Translations under genes and position numbers: made by a program | In this document: positions 45,602 to 56,225 of the stretch, piece by piece | Layout: each line of letters begins with the position of its first letter | Numbering within the stretch: position 1 is the stretch's first letter | Notes under the pieces: generated by a model | The model's database searches: none | Told to the model about the DNA's origin: nothing | The model's input: the letters and a program-made list of their open reading frames with translations, nothing else | Source of the DNA: Syncephalastrum monosporum B8922 | Taxonomy: Eukaryota; Mucoromycota; Mucoromycetes; Mucorales; Syncephalastraceae | Direction: 5' to 3' | DNA length: 64,000 nt | Assembly (NCBI GenBank): GCA_000697355.1 | Contig: JNEN01000841.1 | Span: forward strand, 186,001-250,000

Positions 45602-47318
45602 ATGACCGAGAAAGATTACAACATTCACTGTAATTATATTCCGTGCAGACGCTCCCTTGCTCTAGAAACTCAGGTGAGCCATCTTCATATGTGCTGGCTT
45701 ATGATTTATCACCAGTGGGTTCCAACTGTATCTCTGAAAAATTTGGAAGGCCTGTGTCACGTCCTGTTCCCGTACGTCTTTTGCAGCTTCATCAAACTGT
45801 GACTAATACAGATACCGTACACTAGACATATTTTGCATAAACTGCGCCAATAGCTCGTTCACCAAAGCACTCGTATGTCCCGCATGTAAAACGAGTGTCG
45901 CCCAAAGGTAGAGAGACGAGCCATTACGCAGTATGATACTTCTTTCGTCTGATCTGATCGCTCAGGGACGATATCTTTGTGACTCAGCTGAATCCCTCCG
46001 AGGAGTATAAGTCTGTAAATAAGTATATTGGAGGACGCATGGTGATTGTACCCACTAATGGATCCATAATCGATATTTTCGCAGTCTGTACTCTCCGGGC
46101 TTCACCCAGATATCATCATGGATATTTGCAGTCGTTCCATCTCGTTCTTCTACTATCAGTGCTCTCAAGAGATCTGCTATCGTTCAATGGTACAAAAGAG
46201 TCTCGAGCAAAAGAGCAACGACATGGAAGAACGATTCCGGAAAGTCACATATGACATGAACCACGCTATTAAAGGTATAAACGATATAATAGAATTTATC
46301 TCCGTCACAATTGATCTCAGATGTGATGCCCAGTTGAACAACAAAAGAATATGGGCAAGTAATACGATATCCCGTTTAGAGATAGAGAGAGCTCACAAAC
46401 ATTATACTGATAATAGATATTTTACGTGAGCAAGAGCTTGAGAGACGGAGGTCCTATGAGCTGCACCACCAACTGCAAGAGAAATCAAAGCAATTTCAGA
46501 AGTTGCAAGCCATGTACGAAAAATTGAAACGAAAAACAATGGTGCCTAGTATACAGCAAAACTTTCAACAGCAACAGGAACATCAGTCCAATATAATCTC
46601 ACGAGAAGTCACCCCATCCCTTGTGGGTACACCGCCGCCGCTAGCTCCACCACCATTTCGCCCACCTACCTTTACGAATAACCGGATAGAAACATTCCAG
46701 CCAGACAACCATCAACCTAATCTACGCCCTTACTCGGCGACAGCTGCTAATAATGTCGGTCCATACGCGCCTCCTCCACTTTCTGCTTTGGACCCAATGA
46801 ATACGCCAGTAACGTCCAAAATCTCGTCGATACGCTCTATATCATATATAATCATAATCTCTGTTTTCTAGGTACGAAGCAACAGGGCGCATCCATTAGG
46901 CCATTACAGCTCTCATCAGCAGCCGTTCCAGCAACAAGAGGCATTCTCTGTCACAAATAGCCACCATCATGCACCGGCGAGTGAGAATCTGCATCCAAAG
47001 CCACACGTTTCCAGGATGCCACCTCCCATTTCTATATCCACGCGAGCACAGTCAACAGTAGGCCAACCGACGCATGAGCATCAGCATAAGCACGGGCCTG
47101 GCCACCGCCACCACCATCATCATCATCATCATCCACACCAACACAGTGTTCACTCCATATCTCTCCCACCGCCCTCCCCGATGCGGTCAGCCCGAAGAGG
47201 CGAACAATCTGGTGAAGTATCACCTCTGTCCGTCCGCCATGCACGATCCCACTTACCTCCCAGCACGAGCTCAAGCAACAAGACAGCCGCATTCCATCAT
47301 GATCGACAACCACATTGA
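45602..47318 (+). CDS. HEI10: Hei10/Zip3-like RING E3 ligase (CCNB1IP1 family)
   Basis: Meiotic E3 ligase of the HEI10/CCNB1IP1 family, which marks and promotes crossover sites on the synaptonemal complex. Eight exons (45602-45673, 45750-45771, 45826-45907, 45966-46014, 46085-46274, 46334-46354, 46417-46808, 46872-47318) give 424 residues. The RING has HCNYIPCRRSL, ACVTSCSHIFCINC and LVCPACKTSV, with ligands C10, C15, C30, H32, C35, C38, C49 and C52. Next come the family blocks VTQLNPSEEYKS, LSGLHPDIIMDICSRSIS and FFYYQCSQEICYRSM, then a coiled coil (REQELERRRSYELHHQLQEK, FQKLQAMYEKLKRK). The tail is Pro/His/Ser-rich with a poly-His run. Only the micro-exons at 45750-45771 (22 nt) and 46334-46354 (21 nt) make the frame whole. 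The intron after the second uses a GC donor (GCAAGT). Transcript evidence should be sought from zygospore-forming cultures. Confidence 0.85.
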
Positions 47319-47462
47319 ACGAAGGAAGTCAGACAGTGCTCTTTGTTTATAAAAAAGTGATATACAATAAATGGGCTGATATGAAAACAAACATAAGATA
47401 TGAACGGAAAAGGCAAATGTATACACGAGGGAGAGAAAAAGAAGAGGTTGGAGAAGAACAAG

Positions 47463-48555
47463 TTACTCCTTGTTGGGGGTGACACAGACCTTGAGACCAG
47501 TGCCAGAAGCAAACACCTCCCAAGCCTTGCCAAACTCATCCAGTGAGAAGGTGTGCGAGATCAGAGTGCTCCAGTCGACCTTGCTATCGGCGAGGATCTT
47601 GACAGCACGGTCCATGCCGTAAGGGTTCGTGTAGGTAGACTTGATGGTAAGCTCGCGACGGTAGACGTCAAAAGGCGAGACAGGCACCTTGACACCCGGC
47701 TTGGCAACGCCCACCCAAACAACGGTACCTCCTGCCTTGGCGTAGTTCACTGCGGCCTCCATAGTCTCGGGGCGACCGACGCACTCAAAAACGACATCAA
47801 AACCAAAGCCGTGGATAGGCTCGCCACCGATATCCAGATCCTGAGGGGCCAATACCGCGCTCGCACCGAACGAGGTCGCCGTCTTGCGGCGCATGTCGTT
47901 CGGCTCCACCACAGTGACGTTCGCACCACCCGTCGAGGCCAAACCTGTTACCATCAGACCAATAGGGCCAGCACCAATCACAAGGACGCGGTCACCACTC
48001 TTGATGGAGCCAGTATCGACGGCGTGGATGACGCAGGACAAGGGCTCGGCCAAGCTGGCCACTTGCGGGTTAACGTGCTCGGGCACGGCGAAGGCAGCGC
48101 TGGCGGGAACGGAAACATACTTGGCCATACCACCATCCACAGTGACACCGATGCAAAGCAGCTCGTTGCAGAGGTGATACTTCTTGTTGCGGCAAAAACC
48201 GCAGGCATGGCAGGGGACGTTGGGGTCGATGGCGACCAGGTTGCCAACCGCCACCTCCGTCTTGGTGTCGGGATGGATGGCCTCGACAAAGCCGGAGAAC
48301 TCGTGGCCGATGGTGACCTTGGCAGAGGCGTGAGGAGTCTCGCCATGGCAAATGTGGAGATCAGTGCCTGAAGACACAAACAACAAGAGTCAGTTTTGTG
48401 AAGATACACTGTGGTAAGCACATACCGCATAAACCAGAGGCAGCAACGCGGACAAGAATGTGGCCGGGCTTCAGCTCTGGGACTTGCTTCTGAATAAGAT
48501 CAATCGCACCCTTGTTCTCCCACGAGGCGACGGACATATGACTTGAAGCGACCAT
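47463..48555 (-). CDS. zinc-dependent polyol/sugar dehydrogenase (MDR family)
   Basis: Cytosolic NAD(P)-dependent alcohol dehydrogenase of the medium-chain superfamily, close to sorbitol, xylitol or arabinitol dehydrogenases. Two exons (48426-48555 and 47463-48367) give 344 residues. The catalytic zinc site shows ASGLCGTDLHICHGE and TIGHEFSGFVE. The structural zinc loop has four cysteines in VPCHACGFCRNKKYHLC. The nucleotide-binding motif is VLVIGAGPIGLMV, followed by VVEPNDMRRK; the Glu at the end of the second strand suggests NAD over NADP, as inference. The start at MVASSHMSV is the first ATG after the leader. It diverges from the sugar transporter and has its own TATA box, which supports joint induction. 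The exact substrate cannot be read from sequence. Confidence 0.9.
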
Positions 48556-48635
48556 GGTGTATATGCAGGAGAGGAGTGAAGAGGAAAAACGAAAAAGTGT
48601 GTACGTTGTCAGTCTAAACGTCTTAACGAACAAAG

Positions 48636-48643
48636 TTTATATA
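48636..48643 (-). promoter_or_regulatory. TATA box of the dehydrogenase gene
   Basis: The minus strand reads TATATAAA, 81-88 bases upstream of the dehydrogenase ATG. The sequence is canonical. Confidence 0.65.
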
Positions 48644-48897
48644 GGGTTACGGGTCGGCGGAAAATCCTGGAGACTATTCAGCTTTTGCTGCCTTTAAGGG
48701 AAACTGGGATCCACAAAAGGAACATAAGCGGGGTGCGCCACCTGCAGCAACCGAAACAAATCGGTCCATGGAGCCTTATTTGCCCCATTAGGAAATCAGT
48801 GATGGCATCGTTTCCCGGCCGATTGGATTGCCCCGCATTCTCCAGATGCGCTGAATCAATCCATTAAACCCAGCAAGTTAGACCCCAGTCCAGAGTG

Positions 48898-48908
48898 TAT
48901 ATATAAAA
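48898..48908 (+). promoter_or_regulatory. TATA box of the sugar transporter gene
   Basis: TATATATAAAA lies 60-70 bases upstream of the transporter ATG. Sequence and distance are canonical. Confidence 0.7.
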
Positions 48909-48967
48909 CGAACCTCTTGGGGCCTTTTTCCTGTTTCTCCAACAAGATCGGAAAAACAAAAGTCAAC

Positions 48968-50691
48968 ATGAGAACGTTGGTACAAGGAACCGTCTTACTC
49001 TATGCTGTGGCGTGTTTTGCGTCCCTTGGCCAATTTTTGTTCGGATGTAACTATCTATTTTTGCAGTGTCGCGAATATATTGTTTATTAATCCGGCACCT
49101 GTCCTTTTCGTGCGTGCCCTATAGATGACCAAGGTGTTATGTCTGGCATCCTGGTCAACGACTACTGGCTGAGCCGGTTCCAGAACCCAGATTCCACCAT
49201 CCAAGGTCTCGTGGTGGCCATATTCGAACTGGGCGCTTGGTTCACTGCCTATCCCGCCAGCTGGGTGATGGATCGAATGGGTCGTCGTGCTACCATCCTT
49301 GTCGGCGCACTAGTCTTCATTGTCGGCGGTGTTCTGCAAACCGCATCCGTTACCATGGTTCAGCTCATGTTTGGTCGACTGATTGCTGGTTTCGGCATTG
49401 GCTTCCTCAGCACGGTCCTGCCCGTCTATACTGCCGAACTGAGTCGTGCGCATAACGTAAGCAAACATACAAAAACGTGACGCATAATGAAAAAATTAAG
49501 GGTCATTGACTAACGTGCCTATTTTAATATAGCGTGGCAAAGTAACTGTTCTTGGAATGAGCATTAACATGTTTGGTTACTGCTGCTCCGAGTTTATCGA
49601 CTATGGTTTCTCTTATGTTCAGAATGAATGGTCCTTCCGCGGTCCTTTGTTGCTGCAGGCCATCTTCGCCGCCATTCTCGCATCGGGCTGTTTGTTTTTG
49701 CCCGAGTCTCCTCGTTTCCTTGTGGCCAAGTCCAGGGACGAGCAAGCAATCAAGACACTGGCACTGATGTCCGGAAAGAGCATAAGCTGCCCCGAGGTAC
49801 TCGACGAGTACACCGAAATCTCCAATGCTGTCAACTACGAGCGCACACTGGGCGAGCCCACTTGGCTCGAGATGTTCACCGTTTACCGAAAGCGCTCCTT
49901 CATTGGTATCGCGGTTCAAGCCCTCGGCCAGCTCGCGGGTATCAACATTGTCACCTACTACGCACCGACCATGTATGAAGCTGTCCTGGGCAAAGGTCGG
50001 GATACCATTTTGTTTGCCGGCTTCACTGCGCTAGTCTACTTTGGTGGCGCCCTGATTGCAACCCTTCTCGTGGACCGCGCTGGCCGCCGTCCGCTCTTCA
50101 TGACTGGCAATTTCCTTATGGTCATTTGGCTCGTCCTTATGGCTGTGTTCAACAAGGTCGACCTGGGCCTTACGTCCGCTATTCTTGTCATCATCTTCAC
50201 CATGATTTACGTTGGTACCTTTGGTATCACCTGGGCTTGCGTTGACTGGCTTTGTAAGTACATATGCTTCTATACACGATACACATGTCTCATCATAATC
50301 CATAGATCCCGCTGAGATTTTCCCTCTGCGCACTCGTGCCAAGGGCATGTCTCTTGCTGTGTCCTCCAACTGGGTAAGAAAAAGAAAGCAAACTTTGTGT
50401 GCCTCTTTTACTGATATGCCGTTTACCAACCAATGACAGCTGTGTAATTTTGCCGTCGGTCTTTGGACTCCTCCATTGCTGAGCCGCATCGGCTGGGCAA
50501 CCTACATATTCTACGCCGCATGGAACGTTGTAGCACTGGCTATCGTCTACTTCTTCTTCGTCGAAACCAAGGGCAAGAGCCTGGAAGAAATCGATGCCAT
50601 GTTTGGCGATGTCAGCCACGCCGACCAAGGCATGATTCAAGATCAGGAGTACAGCTCTGATGACCAAGAGAAAAAGGGACAAGTAGTTTAA
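48968..50691 (+). CDS. MFS sugar transporter
   Basis: Twelve-span plasma-membrane sugar porter. Five exons (48968-49046, 49125-49456, 49533-50253, 50306-50373, 50440-50691) give 483 residues. Family motifs are complete: FGYDQGVMSGIL in span 1, DRMGRRATILVG, GRLIAGFGIGFLS, VYTAELS, LPESPRFL, QALGQLAGINIVTYYAP, DRAGRRPLFM, YPAEIFPLRTRAKGMS and FVETKGKSLEEID. The PESPR and PETKG-type signatures place it in the hexose/pentose porter family of fungi. The C-terminal tail is acidic. Sharing a promoter with a polyol dehydrogenase suggests uptake of the same sugar or polyol. The specific substrate is not evident. Confidence 0.93.
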
Positions 50692-50965
50692 TATAACTAT
50701 TGATGCATACCCTTCCCTTCCGTTTGTAAATAGCTGTCTTTCTATACTTATAAAGTGTACATTACATATCCCAGAACGAGGTGTCTACAAATGATTATTG
50801 GCGTGATGCGCATATAGAAAGGAAATTGGATATGCCTGAGGCTGCCTGGGTACTCTTTCTTAGCGACAGCAGCGTCCATGCTTCTCTTACATACATGGGT
50901 ATCATCAGCATGGGCAGTTGCTGTCTATGATTTACTAATTAAAACATATTTATATATATATACAA

Positions 50966-52957
50966 TCATGAGGAGTAGGTCATATTTTCAATGATAGTAA
51001 GGCCATCCAAGGCCTCAGAAGAACGCGCAGGCTTATAGTACTGAGCACGGGGATGCATCTCGCGATCAAACATCATCATGCCGGCATACATATTGTCGGC
51101 CATGCGGATGCTCCTTCGTGCTTTGGGAGAAGAGGATGTTGAGGGGGTTTCGGCTGTTTGATTAGATGGTGAAGCAGGCGGGGATGATTCTTGGTTGACG
51201 TTGGGCACAGAGGCTGCGTCCGAAAGCGTCTGCTCGATCTCGTGTGCCATATTCATACAGATATCGTCTTGCCACTGAATTTCGGCCATGCTGCGCAGCA
51301 TACGCAGTGCATGCATGAGGCCCAACTTGGAACGACTGGAAATAATACCATCGTGCGACTTGAGACCGCTATAGAGCATCTCGACCTTGCGCTTCAAGTC
51401 CCCCGGCCAAGTCTGACAAGGGGTGGTTGATAGCATGGTCCTCCGTATCCGAATCATCTCGGTAGCACTGTCGACCATCGCGAGCGCAGCTTTCCTTTGG
51501 AGTGATGTCATTGCATGCTTTGTACTGTCATGGGGCAGCGAATGGTATATCTGGTGCATCAAGAGCCCGTAATTGGTACAGCGTTCCATGGCAAGCGCGT
51601 AGCAAGACTCATTCGGCGGAGAAGTCACTGTCGAGTGGAATTTGAGTTCTTCAGGTAGTTCCGCAGCCCACGAGTCGATCGAGCGGCTCACTTTGTCAAA
51701 GAGGGGTTCCATGTTATGCCCAAGGTCAATAGTCTCCTCGATCTCCTGCATCAGCTCGCGCCGTGTGAGCCATAGCTTGAGGACGTTATTCCACTGAGCC
51801 GCGCCGGCCAGCTCGTCGGGCTCGTCGAGCGAGCATGCAGTGGGACGCTTCAGGTGCCGAAGCGCTTCGAGATTGTCCGATGTGGGGCTGAGCATAGAGA
51901 CGCTGATGGCACCGGATTCGTGCAGGAAATGATCAATCTGAAACAAATACCACCAAAGCCGGTTGTTGAGTTCGGCGCTTTCGTCCTGGTCATCCATGTG
52001 CCGTGGTTTGATGTCGAGGGCAGCGGCCATGCGGACGGCGAGGGTATGATACATGGCTTTTTGCTCGAGAGAGAGGGTGTTTGTCATATTGCAGAGACAC
52101 AGGGCATATATGTGGTCCACATCAGGCTGATCAAAGCATTCGCCGAGTGCTTTGCGGGCCATGGAGGACAAGTTGGTCTGAACGGCGTCGAGGATGCGTT
52201 CGTCCTGGACACTTTTCAGTGCGACGGGGCGGTGATGGATGAGCACGTGGCGGCACCAATAAGCGCCGATGGCAAGGGCGAGGGGGTCTTGGGTGGGGTC
52301 CTCCAGCTCCATGTACCACTTCATCAGCAGCCGCTTGGGTCGCACAGGGTAATAATGGTTCATGCATTCGATCATGTAGTGAAGGCAGTCGTCAAGCAGG
52401 TCAGGCAAGACCGCAAAGAATCGAGGCCACTCCTCTGCAGTGGGCTTGTACAGGTCCTTGGCATACAGCTCGCTATGATACTTGATGTAAGGCAGCAGCG
52501 GCACCGATGCCCGGCGTGGTTTCTCACCCGCAAAACTGCTGCTGCCACTGCCACTGATGCCTACGCCCAGATCCGGTGAACCTGGCCAGCAGCTGTACGG
52601 TGTTGCTCCCAGGGTCAAGTTGCCCAGGGTTTGTATAAAGTCGGCAACATCGCCAATGCTGTGAATGGTAATGGAGTACTGACCGTCTGGCTGACGCTCA
52701 ATCTTCCACTGATGGCTGGGAGCGAGATCCATAATATGAGCAGGCTGATCCTGGAGGTACTGCATCATTTCTTGATACGTTTGCTGTATATGCTGCTGTG
52801 GACCAGTCAGCGGGAGCACGAGGCTCGAGGTTTGTTGCGTTTGTTGCGGGAGAGGCTCCTGAGGGTGAGGGGCCACCTGCCTCGGCACTCTCGGGCGACG
52901 CGGCCGGGTGCCCTTGATGTGGACACCGTTGTGCGGTCCAAGAACGAGTTGCGGCAT
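50966..52957 (-). CDS. fungal-specific transcription factor domain protein without a zinc cluster
   Basis: Single-exon gene of 663 residues, starting at MPQLVLGPHNG (a longer frame begins at a non-ATG codon). The body resembles the fungal-specific transcription factor domain (middle homology region) of zinc-cluster regulators: WPRFFAVLPDLLDDCLHYM, ALAIGAYWCRHVLIHHR, AMYHTLAVRMAAALDIKPR and ELNNRLWWYLFQIDHFLHES. No Zn2Cys6 cysteine block occurs anywhere in the protein, nor in the roughly 200 bases upstream that I read in frame. The N-terminus has a basic GTRPRRPRVPRQ patch and Gln/Pro-rich sequence. It may act as a co-regulator or the DNA-binding exon may lie further upstream. It sits tail-to-tail with the sugar transporter, 274 bases away, and may regulate it. 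Confidence 0.75.
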   Translation of the reverse strand: MPQLVLGPHNGVHIKGTRPRRPRVPRQVAPHPQEPLPQQTQQTSSLVLPLTGPQQHIQQTYQEMMQYLQDQPAHIMDLAPSHQWKIERQPDGQYSITIHSIGDVADFIQTLGNLTLGATPYSCWPGSPDLGVGISGSGSSSFAGEKPRRASVPLLPYIKYHSELYAKDLYKPTAEEWPRFFAVLPDLLDDCLHYMIECMNHYYPVRPKRLLMKWYMELEDPTQDPLALAIGAYWCRHVLIHHRPVALKSVQDERILDAVQTNLSSMARKALGECFDQPDVDHIYALCLCNMTNTLSLEQKAMYHTLAVRMAAALDIKPRHMDDQDESAELNNRLWWYLFQIDHFLHESGAISVSMLSPTSDNLEALRHLKRPTACSLDEPDELAGAAQWNNVLKLWLTRRELMQEIEETIDLGHNMEPLFDKVSRSIDSWAAELPEELKFHSTVTSPPNESCYALAMERCTNYGLLMHQIYHSLPHDSTKHAMTSLQRKAALAMVDSATEMIRIRRTMLSTTPCQTWPGDLKRKVEMLYSGLKSHDGIISSRSKLGLMHALRMLRSMAEIQWQDDICMNMAHEIEQTLSDAASVPNVNQESSPPASPSNQTAETPSTSSSPKARRSIRMADNMYAGMMMFDREMHPRAQYYKPARSSEALDGLTIIENMTYSS

Positions 52958-54595
52958 CGTTGTTTGGATCAACTGAGACGAGATTGTGGGGTATCTTCCC
53001 TATTTCGAGCTTTGTGGCAAAAAAAAAAAGGCGGGGCAGCGTTAAAATCCTTTCGAACCGAACAAATCACCAGATCTGGGTTGTGTCCCCACACCCACCA
53101 AATCTATTAGCCGTGCAATCGTTTGTCCTGCTAAACTATCCATTCTAAAACCAAAATCGAATACTACCTGCTGCCTATGTCTTTTAAGCTGTTCTCTTCC
53201 CTGTACTACTCGGACCTAAGGAGTCCCATGGTATGCTATTACGCCCACCAATACGAATGAGGGCCGTTAGTCATGGCTGAACGCTGAGTGGTCTTTCTAC
53301 TTGCCAAATCCATCTTAGTGCATCCAAATTGTTCGGGCGAATGGAAAAAGAAAATACATTCGATATTGAAGCAAAAGAGGTACGTTTCAATGCAGACGCG
53401 GAAAATAGGTTTAGGTTTTGCATTGACTCTTTTGCCGTCGCTGATCTGTACCACATTTAAGGTACGAGAGAAAATGGAATGGTCTGCTTCGTCTTCCTTA
53501 TTTGGAAGAAAGAAAGATCAATTTGTGCTTACTGTACATACAGTATATCCCTGCTTTTATTGTTCTTCCTTTAAGTAGCCAAGCGTCTGCTTGACTAACG
53601 TCGTTCAGCCTGCATTTTTTGTCGGTGCCCTTTACATACGAAAGGTGACTTGCAAAGCAAGGATTTAAGTGGCCTGCTATTCAGTGCAGTTTATTTCTGC
53701 GCATACTAACAGTTCCTTTTGTAGGAGTTTCCACAGAGCATCAAGGACACAGCATACTGTTACAACCATATCAATTACGTTTCTGAGACTTTCCATGCGA
53801 GGGCCTGTGGTTATGTACCATGTACTTCGCGAGTGATCACAGAATAAAAATCATTGCGAGAACAGGTTCCGTTTCGATGCCTTTTATCTTTGAATTCTAT
53901 GGAGAGTGAAGAAGGATATATATAATTAGCAGGAATTACTCAGGAAAAATTGTGTGGATCGAGCGACAATTTGGCCTGCTGTAAAGTACTGCGTACCAAC
54001 GTAGCGAATGCACATCGTGATTATAACGTAATTGATCCTTTTTGCATAGCACCTCGTTGCTTTCCCTTTTAGCACTTCGCATCCTTCATCTCCACATATT
54101 TATCATTCCCTGTATGCGCTTCCAGGAGATATAGTGACAATTTGTTAAGGGTTGCGTACATAGTATTGCAAGATAGGTCGTTTATTCGTCGTGATAAGGC
54201 GGGCTGACATACGATGATTTTATAGGGTCAGATGCTCTACAGAGGAGTAACCCCCACATTATCATAGCTGTTGCGAAGACAACAAACACCAGCCGTAGCG
54301 GAGGATTCAGCTTCATCAAAAGGATACGGTGAGCGCAAGCATATCAGCGCACTATGCTGTATATAGTGAAATGGACTTACAGATCCATATTTATATGACA
54401 AGAAAAAAGACAAACACTCCAAGTACTAGGATGGTGAATGCTAAGGGAGATAGCTGAATGCCAAAAACAAAGGACGCAAGAGTTGAAATTGCGGATGTGA
54501 CGTACAATGTCAAACTCAGCCGAAGGTAAGCAGAAGCGCTTACGCGTGTCAGGTCCGACTCTATTCTACTACTCTGATCGCGATTCCTCTTTCAA
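52958..54595. other. intergenic region, 1.6 kb
   Basis: Lies between the divergent starts of the regulator-like gene and RPN7. Short open frames at 53288-53578 and elsewhere have no recognisable domain. A 66-codon frame starting at 54507 overlaps the RPN7 start out of frame and could be an upstream ORF. I see no TATA box or repeat of note. Confidence 0.5.
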
Positions 54596-56052
54596 ATGGC
54601 ACACCAAATCGACGAAAACGAAATCCCAAAGATTCCTGACCTTCAGCTGGCTGTATGTTTGTGGATTTGCTCTATGGATTCATACACGTATGCTCATCTG
54701 TCTATAGCACTATCGGTTCATCATTCAACATGGACCCTCTGAGCAGAAAGAGGACGCCAACAAGCAGCTCATGGAGACCATCAAAGAAAAGAGTAGGTCA
54801 GATCCGGCTAAGACCAACTTATTACTCACTCTATTTTCATTTGAATTGGCACACTGTAGACATGGCTCCCTTTTATAAGCATGTTTCTGAATTGCTAAAG
54901 ACGCCTCTTGATCAGGAGCTTTATGCGCGCATGCAAACTGCTAACGAAACTGAGCTCAAGGCCTTTGACGATAAAGTGGAAGATGCACAGCAGAACATGG
55001 GTGAAACAGAGGTGAATGAAGCACTGCTTGGCAAGGCAGATTACTACGCGGCTATCGGTGACAAGGTGAGCCTGAATGAATTGGATTCTCATATCGCAAC
55101 TTGCTCATGCTTCTCTGCTCCTGTAGGCACGAGCATTATCAGCTTACGAAGACCTGCTTGCGAAATCCATTACGCCCGGCACCCGTATCGATATCGTGTT
55201 TACTCTCGTCCGCCTCGGCTTCTTCTTCGACGACGATACTCTAGTGCGCTCCAACATTGATAAGCTCAAGGAACTCGTCGAGCAAGGCGGCGACTGGGAC
55301 AGACGAAACCGCCTCAAGGCATACGAAGGTGTATACTTTATGTCCATCCGCGATTTCAAGGGCGCCGCCACCCAATTCATCGATACATTGAGCACCTTCA
55401 CCAGCACCGAGATCATGTCCTACCAGGACTTTGTCAAGTATGCCGTCATCACCAGCTTGATCAGCATGCAGCGCGTTGATATCAAGAAGAAGGTATGGAC
55501 TCGTACGACTTGCGTGGTCTTTGTCGCTCATACCCCTCACTAGGTACTCGATGCACCCGAGGTCCTCGAAGTGATCTCAGACATCCCCCATCTCGAGGAA
55601 TACATGACCAGCCTGTACAACTGCAACTATGCACAGTTCTTCCGTGCTCTGGCAGAGATTGAAACGACACACCTGCGCACTTCGCGTTTCCTATTCCCCC
55701 ACATGCGCTACTACATCCGAGAAATGCGTATCGTCGCCTATGCACAAATCCTGGAAAGCTACCGATCTCTGACCATTGCCAGCATGGCGAAATCCTTTGG
55801 CGTGACGGAGGATTACATTGACCGGTATGTAGAGATAAGTGGGTAGGGCTGGCGACAGACACTAACTGCGTTTGCAGTGATCTATACAAGTTCATCGCGG
55901 CGGGACGGCTGAATTGTGTGATTGACCGCGTCAAGGGCGTGATCGAGACAAACCGACCAGACGCAAAGAACGCACAATATCAGACTGTGATCAAGCAGGG
56001 TGATCTCCTGTTGAATAGAGTGCAGAAACTGAGTCGAGTCATTGATGTCTAA
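54596..56052 (+). CDS. RPN7: 26S proteasome lid subunit Rpn7 (PSMD6)
   Basis: Structural subunit of the 19S regulatory particle lid, needed for its assembly. Six exons (54596-54652, 54708-54792, 54860-55065, 55127-55492, 55544-55824, 55878-56052) give 389 residues, the same length as human PSMD6. The start [19 protein letters not shown] is chosen because it gives the family N-terminus. Helical repeats contain [48 protein letters not shown] and [18 protein letters not shown]. The PCI domain follows, with [55 protein letters not shown] and the C-terminal helix [17 protein letters not shown]. All junctions keep phase. Confidence 0.96.
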
Positions 56053-56128
56053 AGAGAGAGAGCAAATGTTCAGTAATAAAGTTGGTTGTTTTATATCATG
56101 AAATCCCGACCCCGCAAGCGTTAGAAAG

Positions 56129-56157
56129 AACGACCCCGGTCGTTTTTTTTTTTTTTT
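56129..56157 (+). repeat. perfect short hairpin followed by a T tract
   Basis: A 7-base stem AACGACC / GGTCGTT with a two-base loop (56129-56144) runs straight into about 15 Ts. It lies between RPN7 and FUM1, 76 bases after the RPN7 stop. It looks like a bacterial-style terminator but in a fungus this has no known equivalent for RNA polymerase II. Confidence 0.5.
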
Positions 56158-56225
56158 CTTGACTTGTCTTGTCTTTTTAAGGACGAATTCTTTCGTGTTT
56201 TCTTCCTCCGCCTTTCTCTTTACCA

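Larger units (their letters stand above)
48556..48967. promoter_or_regulatory. shared promoter of the dehydrogenase and sugar transporter
   Basis: 412 bases between two divergent starts, with a TATA box facing each way. Three SYGGRG matches (48728-48733, 48831-48836, 48883-48888) could be CreA/Mig1-type repressor sites. That number is only slightly above chance, so the repressor idea is weak. The paired TATA boxes are the stronger sign of regulated, coordinated transcription. Confidence 0.6.

Noticed and set aside
47553..48371. 272-codon antisense open frame across the dehydrogenase
   Set aside because: Shadow frame; the sense frame has all zinc and cofactor motifs.
48728..48888. Three CreA/Mig1-like SYGGRG sites
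   Set aside because: About 1.6 are expected by chance in this interval, so I do not call them as features on their own.
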